Positions 1 to 7,353 are shown, numbered from the stretch's first letter. The stretch: 22,145 bases of DNA from Veillonellaceae bacterium (GCA_902834965.1 CADFKY010000008.1:1-22145), one strand, 5' to 3'. Program-made: numbers and translations. The notes: generated by a model not told the origin, from the sequence alone.

Positions 1-56
1 ATGCCTTTTAGACCTTTCTTATACAATTGTTTATATTTTGTCCAATAGGAACGTAC

Positions 57-290
57 GTAATGTTTCATAGCATTATTATATCATGATGCATTTATAATTT
101 TATTTTAATGGGGCCCTAAAACGTAGCGGCCGGTATATTGAAATGAGTGGTCTATACAACTTCGCTCCAAAGCGAGCTAAGTCGCTCATTATGTATAGAC
201 CACTCATTTCATAACGTTTGTTACAAAGGTGTCCCATTAAAATAAAATATATTCCTAAACTCTGATAATAATAATGATATGAAGCATTAC
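57..290. repeat. Long imperfect inverted repeat, MITE-like, no coding content
   Basis: The innermost arms 141-157 and 193-209 are a perfect 17-bp inverted repeat (AAATGAGTGGTCTATAC). Complementarity continues outward with gaps. TTTTATTTTAATGGG near 99-113 mirrors CCCATTAAAATAAAA near 233-247. GTAATGTTTCATAGCATTAT at 57-76 mirrors the strand-reversed sequence around 263-290. The whole block could fold into one hairpin of about 230 nt with a 35-nt GC-richer loop (158-192) that contains short AGCGA/TCGCT pairs. No plausible ORF lies in it, and it fills the non-coding stretch 1-358 together with the glnB terminator. A non-autonomous mobile element (MITE) is the natural guess. A structured 3' region of a gene left of the window is the alternative. 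No target-site duplication was identified. Confidence 0.65.
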
Positions 291-302
291 TCGAAAAGAG
301 TT

Positions 303-345
303 AAACAGAAAAAAGACGAGGGTAAACCTCGTCTTTTTTCTGTTT
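303..345 (-). terminator. Rho-independent terminator of amtB-glnB
   Basis: A perfect 19-bp stem (303-321 with 327-345) closes on the 5-nt loop GTAAA. The outer stem is an A-run paired with a T-run, so it could stop transcription from either direction. It lies 14 bp past the glnB stop codon. Confidence 0.85.
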
Positions 346-358
346 TAGTATTCGGTTG

Positions 359-721
359 TTATGCTTCGTCGTCTGTTACAGCTTTAGTACCTCTTGTGCC
401 TGTCCGTATACGTATCGCGTCTTCTACATCGTATACAAAAATTTTACCGTCCCCTACTTCACCAGTTTGTAATGTATTACGTGCTGTATCCATCACGAGA
501 TCCACAGGCACATCACACACAACGGTTTCAACTTTTACCATAGGAATTAAATTCACATCATATTGTTGGCCACGATATACTTCGGTATGGCCCTTTTGTA
601 AGCCACAGCCAAAGACTTGTGACATCGTCATGCCTTGAATACCAATCTTGTTTAACGCCTCTTTTAAATCCTCTAGCTGCTCTGCACGAGCGATTATATC
701 TACCTTTTTCATTCGTTTCAT
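359..721 (-). CDS. glnB: Nitrogen regulatory protein P-II (GlnB/GlnK family)
   Basis: A trimeric cytosolic signal protein that reads 2-oxoglutarate, ATP/ADP and often glutamine, and binds partner proteins through its T-loop. The 120 residues match the usual PII length (about 112) plus a short N-terminal extension. The T-loop reads GHTEVYRGQQYDVNLIP. Its tyrosine, residue 54, corresponds to the uridylylated Tyr51 of E. coli GlnB. The nucleotide-binding segments TGEVGDGKIFV and RIRTGTRG are both present. The chosen ATG is preceded by AGGAGA with about 8 nt spacing; an internal ATG three codons later lacks such a site. It follows amtB by 105 bp in the same direction. That linkage is typical of GlnK, which plugs the ammonium channel when nitrogen is plentiful, so glnK may be the better name. 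No uridylyltransferase gene lies in the window, so whether Tyr54 is modified is unknown. Confidence 0.93.
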   Translation of the reverse strand: MKRMKKVDIIARAEQLEDLKEALNKIGIQGMTMSQVFGCGLQKGHTEVYRGQQYDVNLIPMVKVETVVCDVPVDLVMDTARNTLQTGEVGDGKIFVYDVEDAIRIRTGTRGTKAVTDDEA

Positions 722-826
722 ATATCTATCTCCTATGTGGTACAGAAGTACGCATTATATAACCTGACTTTCACCAATTACAGCATATATACATTCAATT
801 GTACCTTACTATTTATCTGTCACAAA

Positions 827-2104
827 TTATAACAAAGACGTTTGATTGGACGAAATAAATCGACCTGAGCTTTTAAATTCAGATTGATTATAAGCACCTT
901 CGCCATGTTCACTAATATCAATACCAAGTGACTCAGAGCCAATGCTAACACGCATATCCATAAAAGCACTGACGATTTTAAAGAGTATAAATGTACCTAC
1001 AACGGCAAATACATAGGCAATAACAAGTGAAAGTAATTGAGGGCCTAATAAGGAGCCGCCATAGAACAAACCATTGGCCCCATCAGGATTAATCATTGTG
1101 GTAGCCCATAAACCTGTAGCAATAGCGCCCCACGTGCCACCTACGCCATGAATACCAAATGCATCAAGAGAGTCATCGTAACCAAGGCGGTTTTTAATAA
1201 TTGCGACAGCAAGATAACACACAACAGCACCTACAAAGCCAATTATAATGGCCGCCATAGGCGTTACAAAGCCTGCCGCTGGTGTAATGGCTACAAGGCC
1301 AGATACACCGCCAGAGGCAGCCCCTAATACAGTAGGTTTACCGCGGTGCATCATTTCTACTAGCACCCATCCCACAATACCAACAGCTGCAGAGATTTGT
1401 GTAGTTAACACTGCATTAGCCGCAAGGAAGCCTACGCCAAGAGCAGATCCTGCATTAAACCCAAACCAACCGAACCATAAAATAGCGGCCCCAAGAATTG
1501 TCATCGGCAAATGGTGAGGCAGCATAGGCATGCGTCCATAGCCGCGGCGACGGCCTAGCAGCATACATAAGGTCAACCCAGATACACCGGACAACACGTG
1601 AATCGCAAGCCCTCCGGCAAAGGCTAGTGCACCTAAATCACTGAGGAAGCCCCCACCCCAAATCCAATGGGCCATCGGATTATATACAAAGATAGACCAT
1701 AGCAAAGCGAATATTACAAAGGGGGCAAAGCGCATCCGCCCTGTAATAGAACCGCTCATGATGGCTGGTGTAATAACAGCAAACATGCATTGGAATGCTA
1801 CAAAGGCAAGCTCAGGAATATGTGTATCACTTAAGACGGCTGTCTCCGCACCACCAAGGCCAAATTTACTAAAGTCGCCAATGATGCCATGTAGATCATC
1901 ACCAAAAATCAATGTATAGCCTATCAAAATAAACTCAACAGAGATGACACCAATCAAGAAGAAGCTCTGCATGATCGTACCTAGCACATTTTTACTACGC
2001 GCCATCCCACCATAAAATAACGCTAAACCAGGTGTCATAAAGAATACTAAGGCAGCACACAACAAGACCCATGCTGTGTTGCCCGTATCAATCATATTGA
2101 CCAT
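827..2104 (-). CDS. amtB: Ammonium transporter AmtB, with an Ala at the conserved Asp160 position
   Basis: An inner-membrane ammonium channel of the Amt/Mep/Rh family. It is 425 aa with about 11 hydrophobic segments, the family's usual size. Both pore histidines are present: the first in FAGGLAIHVLSG and the second in DAFGIHGVGGTWG. The vestibule segment FQCMFAVITPA and the pore segment HWIWGGGFL are also present. The first pore region reads GALAFAGG, where the family normally has LDFAGG. The codon is GCC, so the aspartate equivalent to E. coli D160 is an alanine here. The start is placed at 2104 because AAAGGAG sits just upstream. The longer reading frame to 2158 runs through the leader hairpin and is rejected. 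Expression is probably controlled by the promoter, dyads and leader terminator at 2129-2257. It is co-transcribed with glnB. Confidence 0.93.
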   Translation of the reverse strand: MVNMIDTGNTAWVLLCAALVFFMTPGLALFYGGMARSKNVLGTIMQSFFLIGVISVEFILIGYTLIFGDDLHGIIGDFSKFGLGGAETAVLSDTHIPELAFVAFQCMFAVITPAIMSGSITGRMRFAPFVIFALLWSIFVYNPMAHWIWGGGFLSDLGALAFAGGLAIHVLSGVSGLTLCMLLGRRRGYGRMPMLPHHLPMTILGAAILWFGWFGFNAGSALGVGFLAANAVLTTQISAAVGIVGWVLVEMMHRGKPTVLGAASGGVSGLVAITPAAGFVTPMAAIIIGFVGAVVCYLAVAIIKNRLGYDDSLDAFGIHGVGGTWGAIATGLWATTMINPDGANGLFYGGSLLGPQLLSLVIAYVFAVVGTFILFKIVSAFMDMRVSIGSESLGIDISEHGEGAYNQSEFKSSGRFISSNQTSLL

Positions 2105-2128
2105 AAGAAACTCCTTTCCATACAAAAA

Positions 2129-2163
2129 GCGCCTTGCTCGCAGAAACTCTGCATGCAAGGCGC
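2129..2163 (-). terminator. Leader terminator (putative attenuator) of amtB
   Basis: The outer stem is a perfect 9 bp (GCGCCTTGC 2129-2137 with 2155-2163). The inner stem is 5 bp (GCAGA 2140-2144 with 2148-2152). On the minus strand the structure is followed at once by TTTTT (2128-2124), then the amtB ribosome binding site 7-14 nt further on. It lies inside the amtB 5' leader, downstream of the predicted start site, so it should end transcription before the gene unless it is bypassed. That is the layout of attenuation or antitermination control. Confidence 0.75.
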
Positions 2164-2182
2164 CGTTACCTAACTATTTTAT

Positions 2183-2204
2183 TGTAGTAATAAACATTAC
2201 TACA
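2183..2204 (-). promoter_or_regulatory. Perfect dyad at the amtB transcription start
   Basis: TGTAGTAAT (2183-2191) and ATTACTACA (2196-2204) form a perfect 9-bp inverted repeat around AAAC. It starts at the predicted +1 of the amtB transcript. It could be a repressor operator in DNA, or the first hairpin of the leader RNA upstream of the terminator at 2129-2163. Its loop does not fit the ANTAR hexaloop consensus. Confidence 0.6.
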
Positions 2205-2207
2205 TAC

Positions 2208-2236
2208 ATCCTATATTAGATTTCTATTCGTGTCAA
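2208..2236 (-). promoter_or_regulatory. Sigma-70-type promoter of amtB-glnB
   Basis: On the minus strand a perfect -35 box TTGACA (2231-2236) is followed after 17 nt by TAGGAT (2208-2213). The predicted start site is near 2201, giving a leader of roughly 100 nt before the amtB ATG at 2104. Confidence 0.7.
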
Positions 2237-2257
2237 TAAATTCTATAGAATTTATTG
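2234..2257. promoter_or_regulatory. 24-bp perfect palindrome overlapping the amtB -35 box
   Basis: Arms CAATAAATTC and GAATTTATTG flank a central TATA, giving a gapless 24-bp palindrome. Its last three bases are the first three of the TTGACA -35 box. It contains TTCTATAGAA (2241-2250), a core shared with sites at 7356 and 14832. A protein operator is the likely role. It could also serve as a weak stop for the gene ending at 2296, but no T-run follows it. Confidence 0.6.
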
Positions 2258-2295
2258 AATTCTAATGTACATAAAGCACAAAAGCTTCTATAAAG

Positions 2296-3567
2296 CTAAA
2301 AGTCATATTCAGGCAATGGAGATATTACACTAGTAGAGTCCATACTCTCACCTTTCATTTGCACATCAATAAGTAAGTTAATCACATCATCTCGACTAAT
2401 ATTTTTCTTATTACGATTAGCAATGATAGTGTGAATGAATAAATTCTTATCATTTCGTGTTATATAAGATATTTCCATTGCATTGAAAGCAGGATACTGA
2501 ATATCCATTAATATTCCTGGCGTATTGTTATGCCATACAGTATAGATATTTACTTTCCCATCTTTTCCAATTCTACTATCAAGAATCTGCTTAGCTAATG
2601 TAGCTGATAAAAGCTTGTTTTTAGAAGCTCCTTCCTTGATTGGGTTAACTAGTAACAGATGTGCTAGCCCATCTGTTTCATAAGCTTTAAAAAGCCCGCC
2701 GTCTTCAGCTACATCCTTTTTTATAGTCGTTCCTTCAATTCGACGATATGTAAAATCTCCCAATGTTTCTACTGTATTAGGAATCGTAATCTCCGATTTC
2801 TCCATAATGGAAGGAATTGTATAATTTGCTAATAAACCTAAATTATATTTGTAATTAGCCTTCTTATTAGTGTCTACAATACCAATATGGTACATATAGT
2901 TCGGATTATTTTTATAGGAAAAATTAATCGTACTAATTGTATTTTTACCAAGTTTGCCCTTCGAGGTCGCTACATCCCACGTACCATTTTCAATACCTGG
3001 ATATGTAAACTTCCCACCATCCACAAAAGCATTGTTAGCACCTGGATTATGTTTTGCGAAAGCAGCCTTCATATCCTCTACGGTAAGTTCAGCATAACTT
3101 TTACCAGATTCAGCCCAAATATTGGTATCCTTTACAGGCTCAATCTCAATACCAATCATACCAAGATTAGACATAGCATATTGTTTATACCCTTTACCCC
3201 GAGGCACCGCTATACTCTTATTAGATGTAGTTGGTAAGGTAAATTGAATAGAGCGATTTTCTCCAGATAGCACATAGATAGAGGAACTATAGTTATGTGC
3301 TTTATAATCAATAATACCTTTATCCAAGATATTTGCCTTTACTCTATTTTGAGGCTCTACAGAAGCATCTGTGGCCATTTTCTTATCATATAAAGATGAC
3401 AGTTTTTTTGCCAACCTATCTACTTTAGTTTGATCTACAATGTTATCACTATACACTACTGCAGGCATTTTAGGATTTGCCCCTGGAATCGATACATCTA
3501 CGCCATGTGCCGTAAAAACTGCAGTAGAACTAATAACTGCTGCCATTATTACCATTCTAATATTCAT
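2296..3567 (-). CDS. Unrecognised secreted protein
   Basis: I do not recognise this protein. The start at 3567 is chosen because GGAGAG lies 5 nt upstream; the reading frame extends 15 codons further but without a ribosome binding site. The 423-aa product begins with a typical signal peptide (MNIRMVIMAAVISSTAVFTAHG), likely cut near residue 22-23, so it should be exported to the periplasm or cell surface. The mature part is hydrophilic and contains no cysteine. It has no obvious membrane anchor, lipobox or surface-layer domain. Repeated phrases such as YMYHIGIVDTN and YKYNLGLLANY suggest beta-rich structure. It is a single-gene unit: a terminator for the next gene upstream lies at 3683-3712, and amtB control elements lie just downstream. 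Function cannot be assigned from sequence alone. Confidence 0.75.
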   Translation of the reverse strand: MNIRMVIMAAVISSTAVFTAHGVDVSIPGANPKMPAVVYSDNIVDQTKVDRLAKKLSSLYDKKMATDASVEPQNRVKANILDKGIIDYKAHNYSSSIYVLSGENRSIQFTLPTTSNKSIAVPRGKGYKQYAMSNLGMIGIEIEPVKDTNIWAESGKSYAELTVEDMKAAFAKHNPGANNAFVDGGKFTYPGIENGTWDVATSKGKLGKNTISTINFSYKNNPNYMYHIGIVDTNKKANYKYNLGLLANYTIPSIMEKSEITIPNTVETLGDFTYRRIEGTTIKKDVAEDGGLFKAYETDGLAHLLLVNPIKEGASKNKLLSATLAKQILDSRIGKDGKVNIYTVWHNNTPGILMDIQYPAFNAMEISYITRNDKNLFIHTIIANRNKKNISRDDVINLLIDVQMKGESMDSTSVISPLPEYDF

Positions 3568-3682
3568 AATACTCTCCAATACTTTCTCTATTACACATAT
3601 ACAAGTTACCATAAATGAATACTACATACATTTATACGTATAGTTTACTATTTTATAAAAAAGGCAGCAAATTTATAAATTA

Positions 3683-3712
3683 AAAGTGCACTCACAAAGG
3701 TGAGTGCACTTT
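3683..3712 (-). terminator. Terminator of cstA
   Basis: A perfect 13-bp stem (AAAGTGCACTCAC 3683-3695 with 3700-3712) closes on the loop AAAG. It is followed on the minus strand by a T/A-rich run, 20 bp after the cstA stop codon. Confidence 0.85.
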
Positions 3713-3732
3713 ATATATTGCAATAATCAATA

Positions 3733-5565
3733 TTATGCTTTTGCTTGTTTACCGTATTTTACGAGGCTTTCAGCTTCGATTTCAGCTTGTGTACGATAGT
3801 CTTGAGGAATGTCAGACAAACGAATCCAGCTGCGAACTGCTTCTACTAATACGATAAGAATCATGAGGAACATAGCAGCACTGAATGCTACTAGGATCCA
3901 TTTACCAGCTGGAATGTAGCTGTTAAATACGTTTTCAAAGTCTGCAGCGATAGCCACGATAGCCATTAGGATACAAGGAATACCTGTTACCCATGCATAA
4001 CGTTTGCGACCAAGTCGCATGATAACTGTAGTACCTACAGCCAATGTCATAGTACCTAATAATTGGTTAGATACGCCGAATAGAGGCCAGATAATACCGA
4101 TGTTACCTTGTAGAACTAGGTAGCCCCACAATATACAAATCAAAGCTGCACAACCATAAACGCCAGGAGCCCAATGTTGGTCGTTGAATTTAGGATGGAA
4201 ATGACCTAATAATTCTTGAAGTAAGTAACGACCTACGCGAGTACCAGCATCGATCAAAGTCATGATGAACAATGCTTCGAACATGATACAGAAGTGATAC
4301 CAGTAACCCATCAAGTGATCCATGTTAGGCAATCTAGAGAAGATATGAGCCATACCTACTGCAAGGGATACGGCGCCACCAGGACGGTGCATCAAGTCTT
4401 CACCAACCATTGCAGACAATGCTGGCAATTCATGAACTTGAAGGCCTAACGCTTTGAAAGACTCAACTGTGGAGTTAATCGCAAAGTAATCATCTGGATG
4501 CAATGCAGTAGCAGCAATCAACGCCATCATAGCGATGAAGCCTTCTGTTAACATCGCACCATAACCGATAGGTAAAATTTCTTTTTCATTAGTAAGCATT
4601 TTAGGTGTTGTACCTGTTGCGATAACAGTATGGAAACCAGACAACGCACCACATGCGATAGTAATGAAGATGTAAGGGAATACAGAACCTTTCAATACAG
4701 GACCGCCGCCCCAGATATAAGGAGTAACAGCTGGCATTTGAATTTCAGGCATTACGATAATAATACCAAGAGCCAATGCGCCGATTGTACCGATTTTAAG
4801 GTATGTGGACAAATAGTCACGAGGAGCAAGCAATAACCATACTGGCAATGCTGCTGCAAAGAAACCATAGACTGCAAGCATGATTTCAATAGTTTGCAAG
4901 TCATATGTGAACCAAGAAGCATATTCGCTAGCTGCTACGTTTGGACCGTAGATAATAGCTGCGAAGATCAACGCTACACCGATAATAGTTGCTTCTTGAA
5001 TTTTACCAGGACGCAACCATTTCAAATAAATACCAATGAAAATAGCGATTGGAATTGTAGCAAATACGGAGAAGAAACCCCATGGGGAGTTATGCAATGC
5101 GTTAGCTACTACTACGGCCATACCAGCAAGGGTGATGATCAATAGGAACAATGTAGCAAGCATAGCACCGAAACCAGCAAATTTACTGATTTCTTCCCGT
5201 GCAATATCCGCAATAGATTTACCATCATAGCGAACGGATGCGAACAAGATAACCATGTCATGTACAGCACCGGCTAATACAGAACCGATAAGGATCCATA
5301 ATGCACCAGGCAAATACCCGAACTGGGCTGCGATAACAGGACCTACAAGAGGGCCTGCACCAGCAATCGCTGCAAAGTGATGACCAAATGTTACCCATTT
5401 GTTTGTTGGCACGTAATCGTGACCATCATTGTGAACCATAGCCGGCGTTGGACGATACTGATCGAGTGTCAGCACCTTGGCCGCTATGAAAGCCCCGTAA
5501 AAGCGGTACGCTAAAATTAGAATACACGCGGAGGCTATAACTAAGTAAATACCATTCATAACCAT
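3733..5565 (-). CDS. cstA: CstA-family carbon starvation / peptide-pyruvate transporter
   Basis: A polytopic inner-membrane transporter of the CstA family, whose characterised members take up peptides or pyruvate. The 610 residues contain more than a dozen hydrophobic segments. Conserved family stretches are HHFAAIAGAGPLVGP at residues 62-76, GAVHDMVILFASVR at 99-112, IACGALSGFHTVIATGTTPK in the middle and GVSNQLLGTMTLAVGT near the end. It is shorter than E. coli CstA (about 700 aa), as in the Gram-positive-type branch. The start at 5565 is supported by GGAGG with 7 nt spacing; an upstream frame extension to 5733 has no such site and crosses the promoter. It is a single-gene unit with its own promoter (5678-5705) and terminator. 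The substrate (pyruvate or peptides) cannot be told from sequence. In a lactate- and pyruvate-using Veillonella-type organism, pyruvate would be plausible. Confidence 0.92.
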   Translation of the reverse strand: MVMNGIYLVIASACILILAYRFYGAFIAAKVLTLDQYRPTPAMVHNDGHDYVPTNKWVTFGHHFAAIAGAGPLVGPVIAAQFGYLPGALWILIGSVLAGAVHDMVILFASVRYDGKSIADIAREEISKFAGFGAMLATLFLLIITLAGMAVVVANALHNSPWGFFSVFATIPIAIFIGIYLKWLRPGKIQEATIIGVALIFAAIIYGPNVAASEYASWFTYDLQTIEIMLAVYGFFAAALPVWLLLAPRDYLSTYLKIGTIGALALGIIIVMPEIQMPAVTPYIWGGGPVLKGSVFPYIFITIACGALSGFHTVIATGTTPKMLTNEKEILPIGYGAMLTEGFIAMMALIAATALHPDDYFAINSTVESFKALGLQVHELPALSAMVGEDLMHRPGGAVSLAVGMAHIFSRLPNMDHLMGYWYHFCIMFEALFIMTLIDAGTRVGRYLLQELLGHFHPKFNDQHWAPGVYGCAALICILWGYLVLQGNIGIIWPLFGVSNQLLGTMTLAVGTTVIMRLGRKRYAWVTGIPCILMAIVAIAADFENVFNSYIPAGKWILVAFSAAMFLMILIVLVEAVRSWIRLSDIPQDYRTQAEIEAESLVKYGKQAKA

Positions 5566-5667
5566 ATAAACACCTCCAATTGTCTTGTGTGACATGGTGT
5601 TATATAAAAATATCTGATAAATCTTTTGCACATCCATGCCACATTGGCTCTCAAAACTTTTAGTACT

Positions 5668-5683
5668 TACAATAATTATTGTA
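5668..5683. promoter_or_regulatory. 16-bp perfect palindrome over the cstA -10 box
   Basis: TACAATAATTATTGTA is a perfect gapless palindrome whose one half is the predicted -10 box of cstA. Its position suits a repressor operator, but an AT-rich 16-mer of this kind can also arise by chance. Confidence 0.4.
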
Positions 5684-5705
5684 TATCTAAACATAAAAGT
5701 GTCAA
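5678..5705 (-). promoter_or_regulatory. Promoter of cstA
   Basis: On the minus strand TTGACA (5700-5705) is followed after 16 nt by TACAAT (5678-5683). The leader to the ATG at 5565 would be about 105 nt. Confidence 0.65.
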
Positions 5706-5754
5706 TTATCGATTTCTCATTTTGAATGTACATTATGAGTTAAAAGCATAAATA

Positions 5755-5787
5755 AAAAGCATTCTCCGTTAATAAGAGAATGCTTTT
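5755..5787 (-). terminator. Terminator of the his operon
   Basis: A perfect 12-bp stem (AAAAGCATTCTC 5755-5766 with 5776-5787) encloses a 9-nt loop. Its A-run and T-run edges allow termination. It lies 25 bp beyond the last his-operon gene. Confidence 0.85.
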
Positions 5788-5812
5788 ATCGTTTTATTTT
5801 GATAGTAATTAT

Positions 5813-6583
5813 CTATTGTCTTGCTACGATGCCGGCTTCGTGAAGTGCTTTTTTAATATCTTTTATTGTTAATACTTTGTTATGTAGCAACGCGTCAGCA
5901 AGAGCTCCAGTTACATTTGTCTTTGTAAATAAATCCACAAAATGCTGTATATTTCCAGCACCACCAAAGGCCGTTACAGGCACATCAACAACCTCTGCCA
6001 AGGCCTGATATAATTCAATATCAAAGCCAAGACCTGTGCCATGTCTATCGATACTCGTTACCAATAACTCACCTGCACCACGGTCTACCGCTTCTTTCGC
6101 CCATTCTAAAGCATTTTTGCATTGTGCCCCCGGATCATCAGATGTGCCATGTCCATAGGCATACCACATTTTTTCAAAAGGATTATATTTTACATCTAAG
6201 CACACAACGATACCTTGATTGCCAAACTTCTTTGCCCCTTCTGTAATAAGGGATGGATTAGATAATGCCGCCGTATTGATAGAAACCTTATCGGCACCAG
6301 CTTTCATAAGCTGCATCATATCCTCCACAGAAGTAATGCCACCACCTACAGTTAATGGCATGAATACCTTATCCGATGCATTGAGTACTATATCAGTAAA
6401 GGTTTTACGGCCTTCTGTTGTAGCCGTTATATCTAATAATACAAGTTCGTCCGCCCCTTGTATCTCATAACGTTCCGCACATTCAACAGGATTGCCGGCA
6501 TCAACCATATCTCGGAATTGCACACCATTCTGGACACGACCATTGGCCACACTGAGGCAAGGAATAATACGTTTTGCTAACAT
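5813..6583 (-). CDS. Second HisF-like protein, active-site residues replaced
   Basis: A 256-aa (beta-alpha)8-barrel protein, clearly a paralogue of the HisF encoded at 9491-10249; well over half the positions match by eye. By T. maritima HisF numbering the catalytic Asp11 is Ser (IPCLSVANG, codon AGT), Lys19 is Asn, Asp176 is His (SIDRHGT, codon CAT), Ser201 is Phe (TAFGGAG, codon TTT) and Ser225 appears to be Ala. Retained are Asp130, the GGG phosphate loop at 80-82, INTAA at 102-106, and Arg5, Glu46, Lys99 and the Glu equivalent to 167, which form the ammonia gate facing HisH. The gene lies 12 bp after hisH as the last gene of the operon. It is intact, with no stop or frameshift. It is unlikely to make imidazole glycerol phosphate itself. 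It may be a structural or regulatory partner of HisH, or direct ammonia to another substrate. WbuZ-type sugar-amidation proteins are a distant parallel. Confidence 0.85.
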   Translation of the reverse strand: MLAKRIIPCLSVANGRVQNGVQFRDMVDAGNPVECAERYEIQGADELVLLDITATTEGRKTFTDIVLNASDKVFMPLTVGGGITSVEDMMQLMKAGADKVSINTAALSNPSLITEGAKKFGNQGIVVCLDVKYNPFEKMWYAYGHGTSDDPGAQCKNALEWAKEAVDRGAGELLVTSIDRHGTGLGFDIELYQALAEVVDVPVTAFGGAGNIQHFVDLFTKTNVTGALADALLHNKVLTIKDIKKALHEAGIVARQ

Positions 6584-6595
6584 AGAATGACCCTC

Positions 6596-7222
6596 CTATT
6601 GTTTCGCCGCTGCATAGGCTTCCGTAATATTGCCAAATGCACGCAATAGATTTAAACCTACTACACCACTTTTTTCAGGATGAAATTGCATTCCATACAC
6701 TCTACCGCGCTCTACAACGCCAGGTACATCGATACCATAGTTTGCAGTGGATGTAATAAATTCAGGGTCTGTATCTACATAATAGGAATGAACGAAATAG
6801 GTATATTGATCGTCTACATTGCTGAAAGCACTATCTGGATGGTGCACTGTATTTTTGTTCCAACCCATGTGGGGCACACTGAGGCCAAGGTCACGAGGAA
6901 TTTCTTTTACCTTGCCTGGAATAAGTCCTAAGCCTGGTGTTGGACCATATTCTTCGGACTCTTCAAACAATAGCTGCATACCCAAGCAAATACCTAATAA
7001 TGGTATTTCTCGTTTTACCACTTCATGAATGACATCGACGAGACCACGTTCCTTAAGAACTGCTACTGCCGACGCATAGGCGCCTACACCTGGCAAGAGA
7101 ACGCCATCGGCATTTAGTATAACCTCAGGATCTGCTGTTAGCACCGCATCAAGTCCGATGTAGGCCAACGCTTTCTGGACATTAAATGTATTGCCCGCAT
7201 CATAATCTATAATGGCAATCAT
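6596..7222 (-). CDS. hisH: Imidazole glycerol phosphate synthase glutaminase subunit HisH
   Basis: A class I glutamine amidotransferase that frees ammonia from glutamine and passes it to the HisF barrel. All family features are present in 208 aa: the oxyanion-region segment PGVGAYASA (44-52), the nucleophile Cys79 in GICLGMQLLF, the PHMGWN segment at 117-122 and the catalytic His181-Glu183 pair in QFHPEKSG. The ATG is preceded by AAAGGAG. It is the only hisH in the window, yet it lies beside the divergent HisF paralogue rather than beside the canonical hisF, which is five genes upstream in the operon. A 200-bp gap with a hairpin and a palindrome separates it from hisC, so it may be controlled partly on its own. 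Confidence 0.95.
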   Translation of the reverse strand: MIAIIDYDAGNTFNVQKALAYIGLDAVLTADPEVILNADGVLLPGVGAYASAVAVLKERGLVDVIHEVVKREIPLLGICLGMQLLFEESEEYGPTPGLGLIPGKVKEIPRDLGLSVPHMGWNKNTVHHPDSAFSNVDDQYTYFVHSYYVDTDPEFITSTANYGIDVPGVVERGRVYGMQFHPEKSGVVGLNLLRAFGNITEAYAAAKQ

Positions 7223-7248
7223 AATATACTCCTTTCAACAGCCTTAAT

Positions 7249-7272
7249 GAGCCCCAGTCATTACTAGGGCTC
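7249..7272 (-). promoter_or_regulatory. Hairpin in the hisH leader
   Basis: GAGCCC (7249-7254) pairs with GGGCTC (7267-7272). A further 3-bp AGT/ACT pairing lies inside after one mismatch, with a 4-nt loop. No T-run follows on the minus strand, so it is more likely an RNA structure or processing or stability element than a terminator. It sits about 27 bp upstream of the hisH start. Confidence 0.45.
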
Positions 7273-7353
7273 GTCGTTCACGTCGTTTTCGTTATATATA
7301 TTCTCTAAACAGGATACAAACTCCTGCCATTCAATTGGGTAAAAGCTAAACTC

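Noticed and set aside
2105..2158. N-terminal extension of AmtB to the upstream start
   Set aside because: The extra 18 codons read straight through the leader terminator and have no ribosome binding site, while AAAGGAG precedes the ATG at 2104.
2183..2204. ANTAR-type dual hexaloop in the amtB leader
   Set aside because: The first hairpin has a 4-nt loop (or a 6-nt loop beginning with T), and the second has a 3-nt loop; neither carries the A1/G4 hexaloop pattern.
5813..6583. The second hisF as a WbuZ-type sugar-amidation protein
   Set aside because: It is closer by eye to the HisF of the same operon, lacks the WbuZ-like N-terminal pattern I recall, and no WbuX/PseA-type amidotransferase partner lies in the window. 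It is kept only as a functional analogy.
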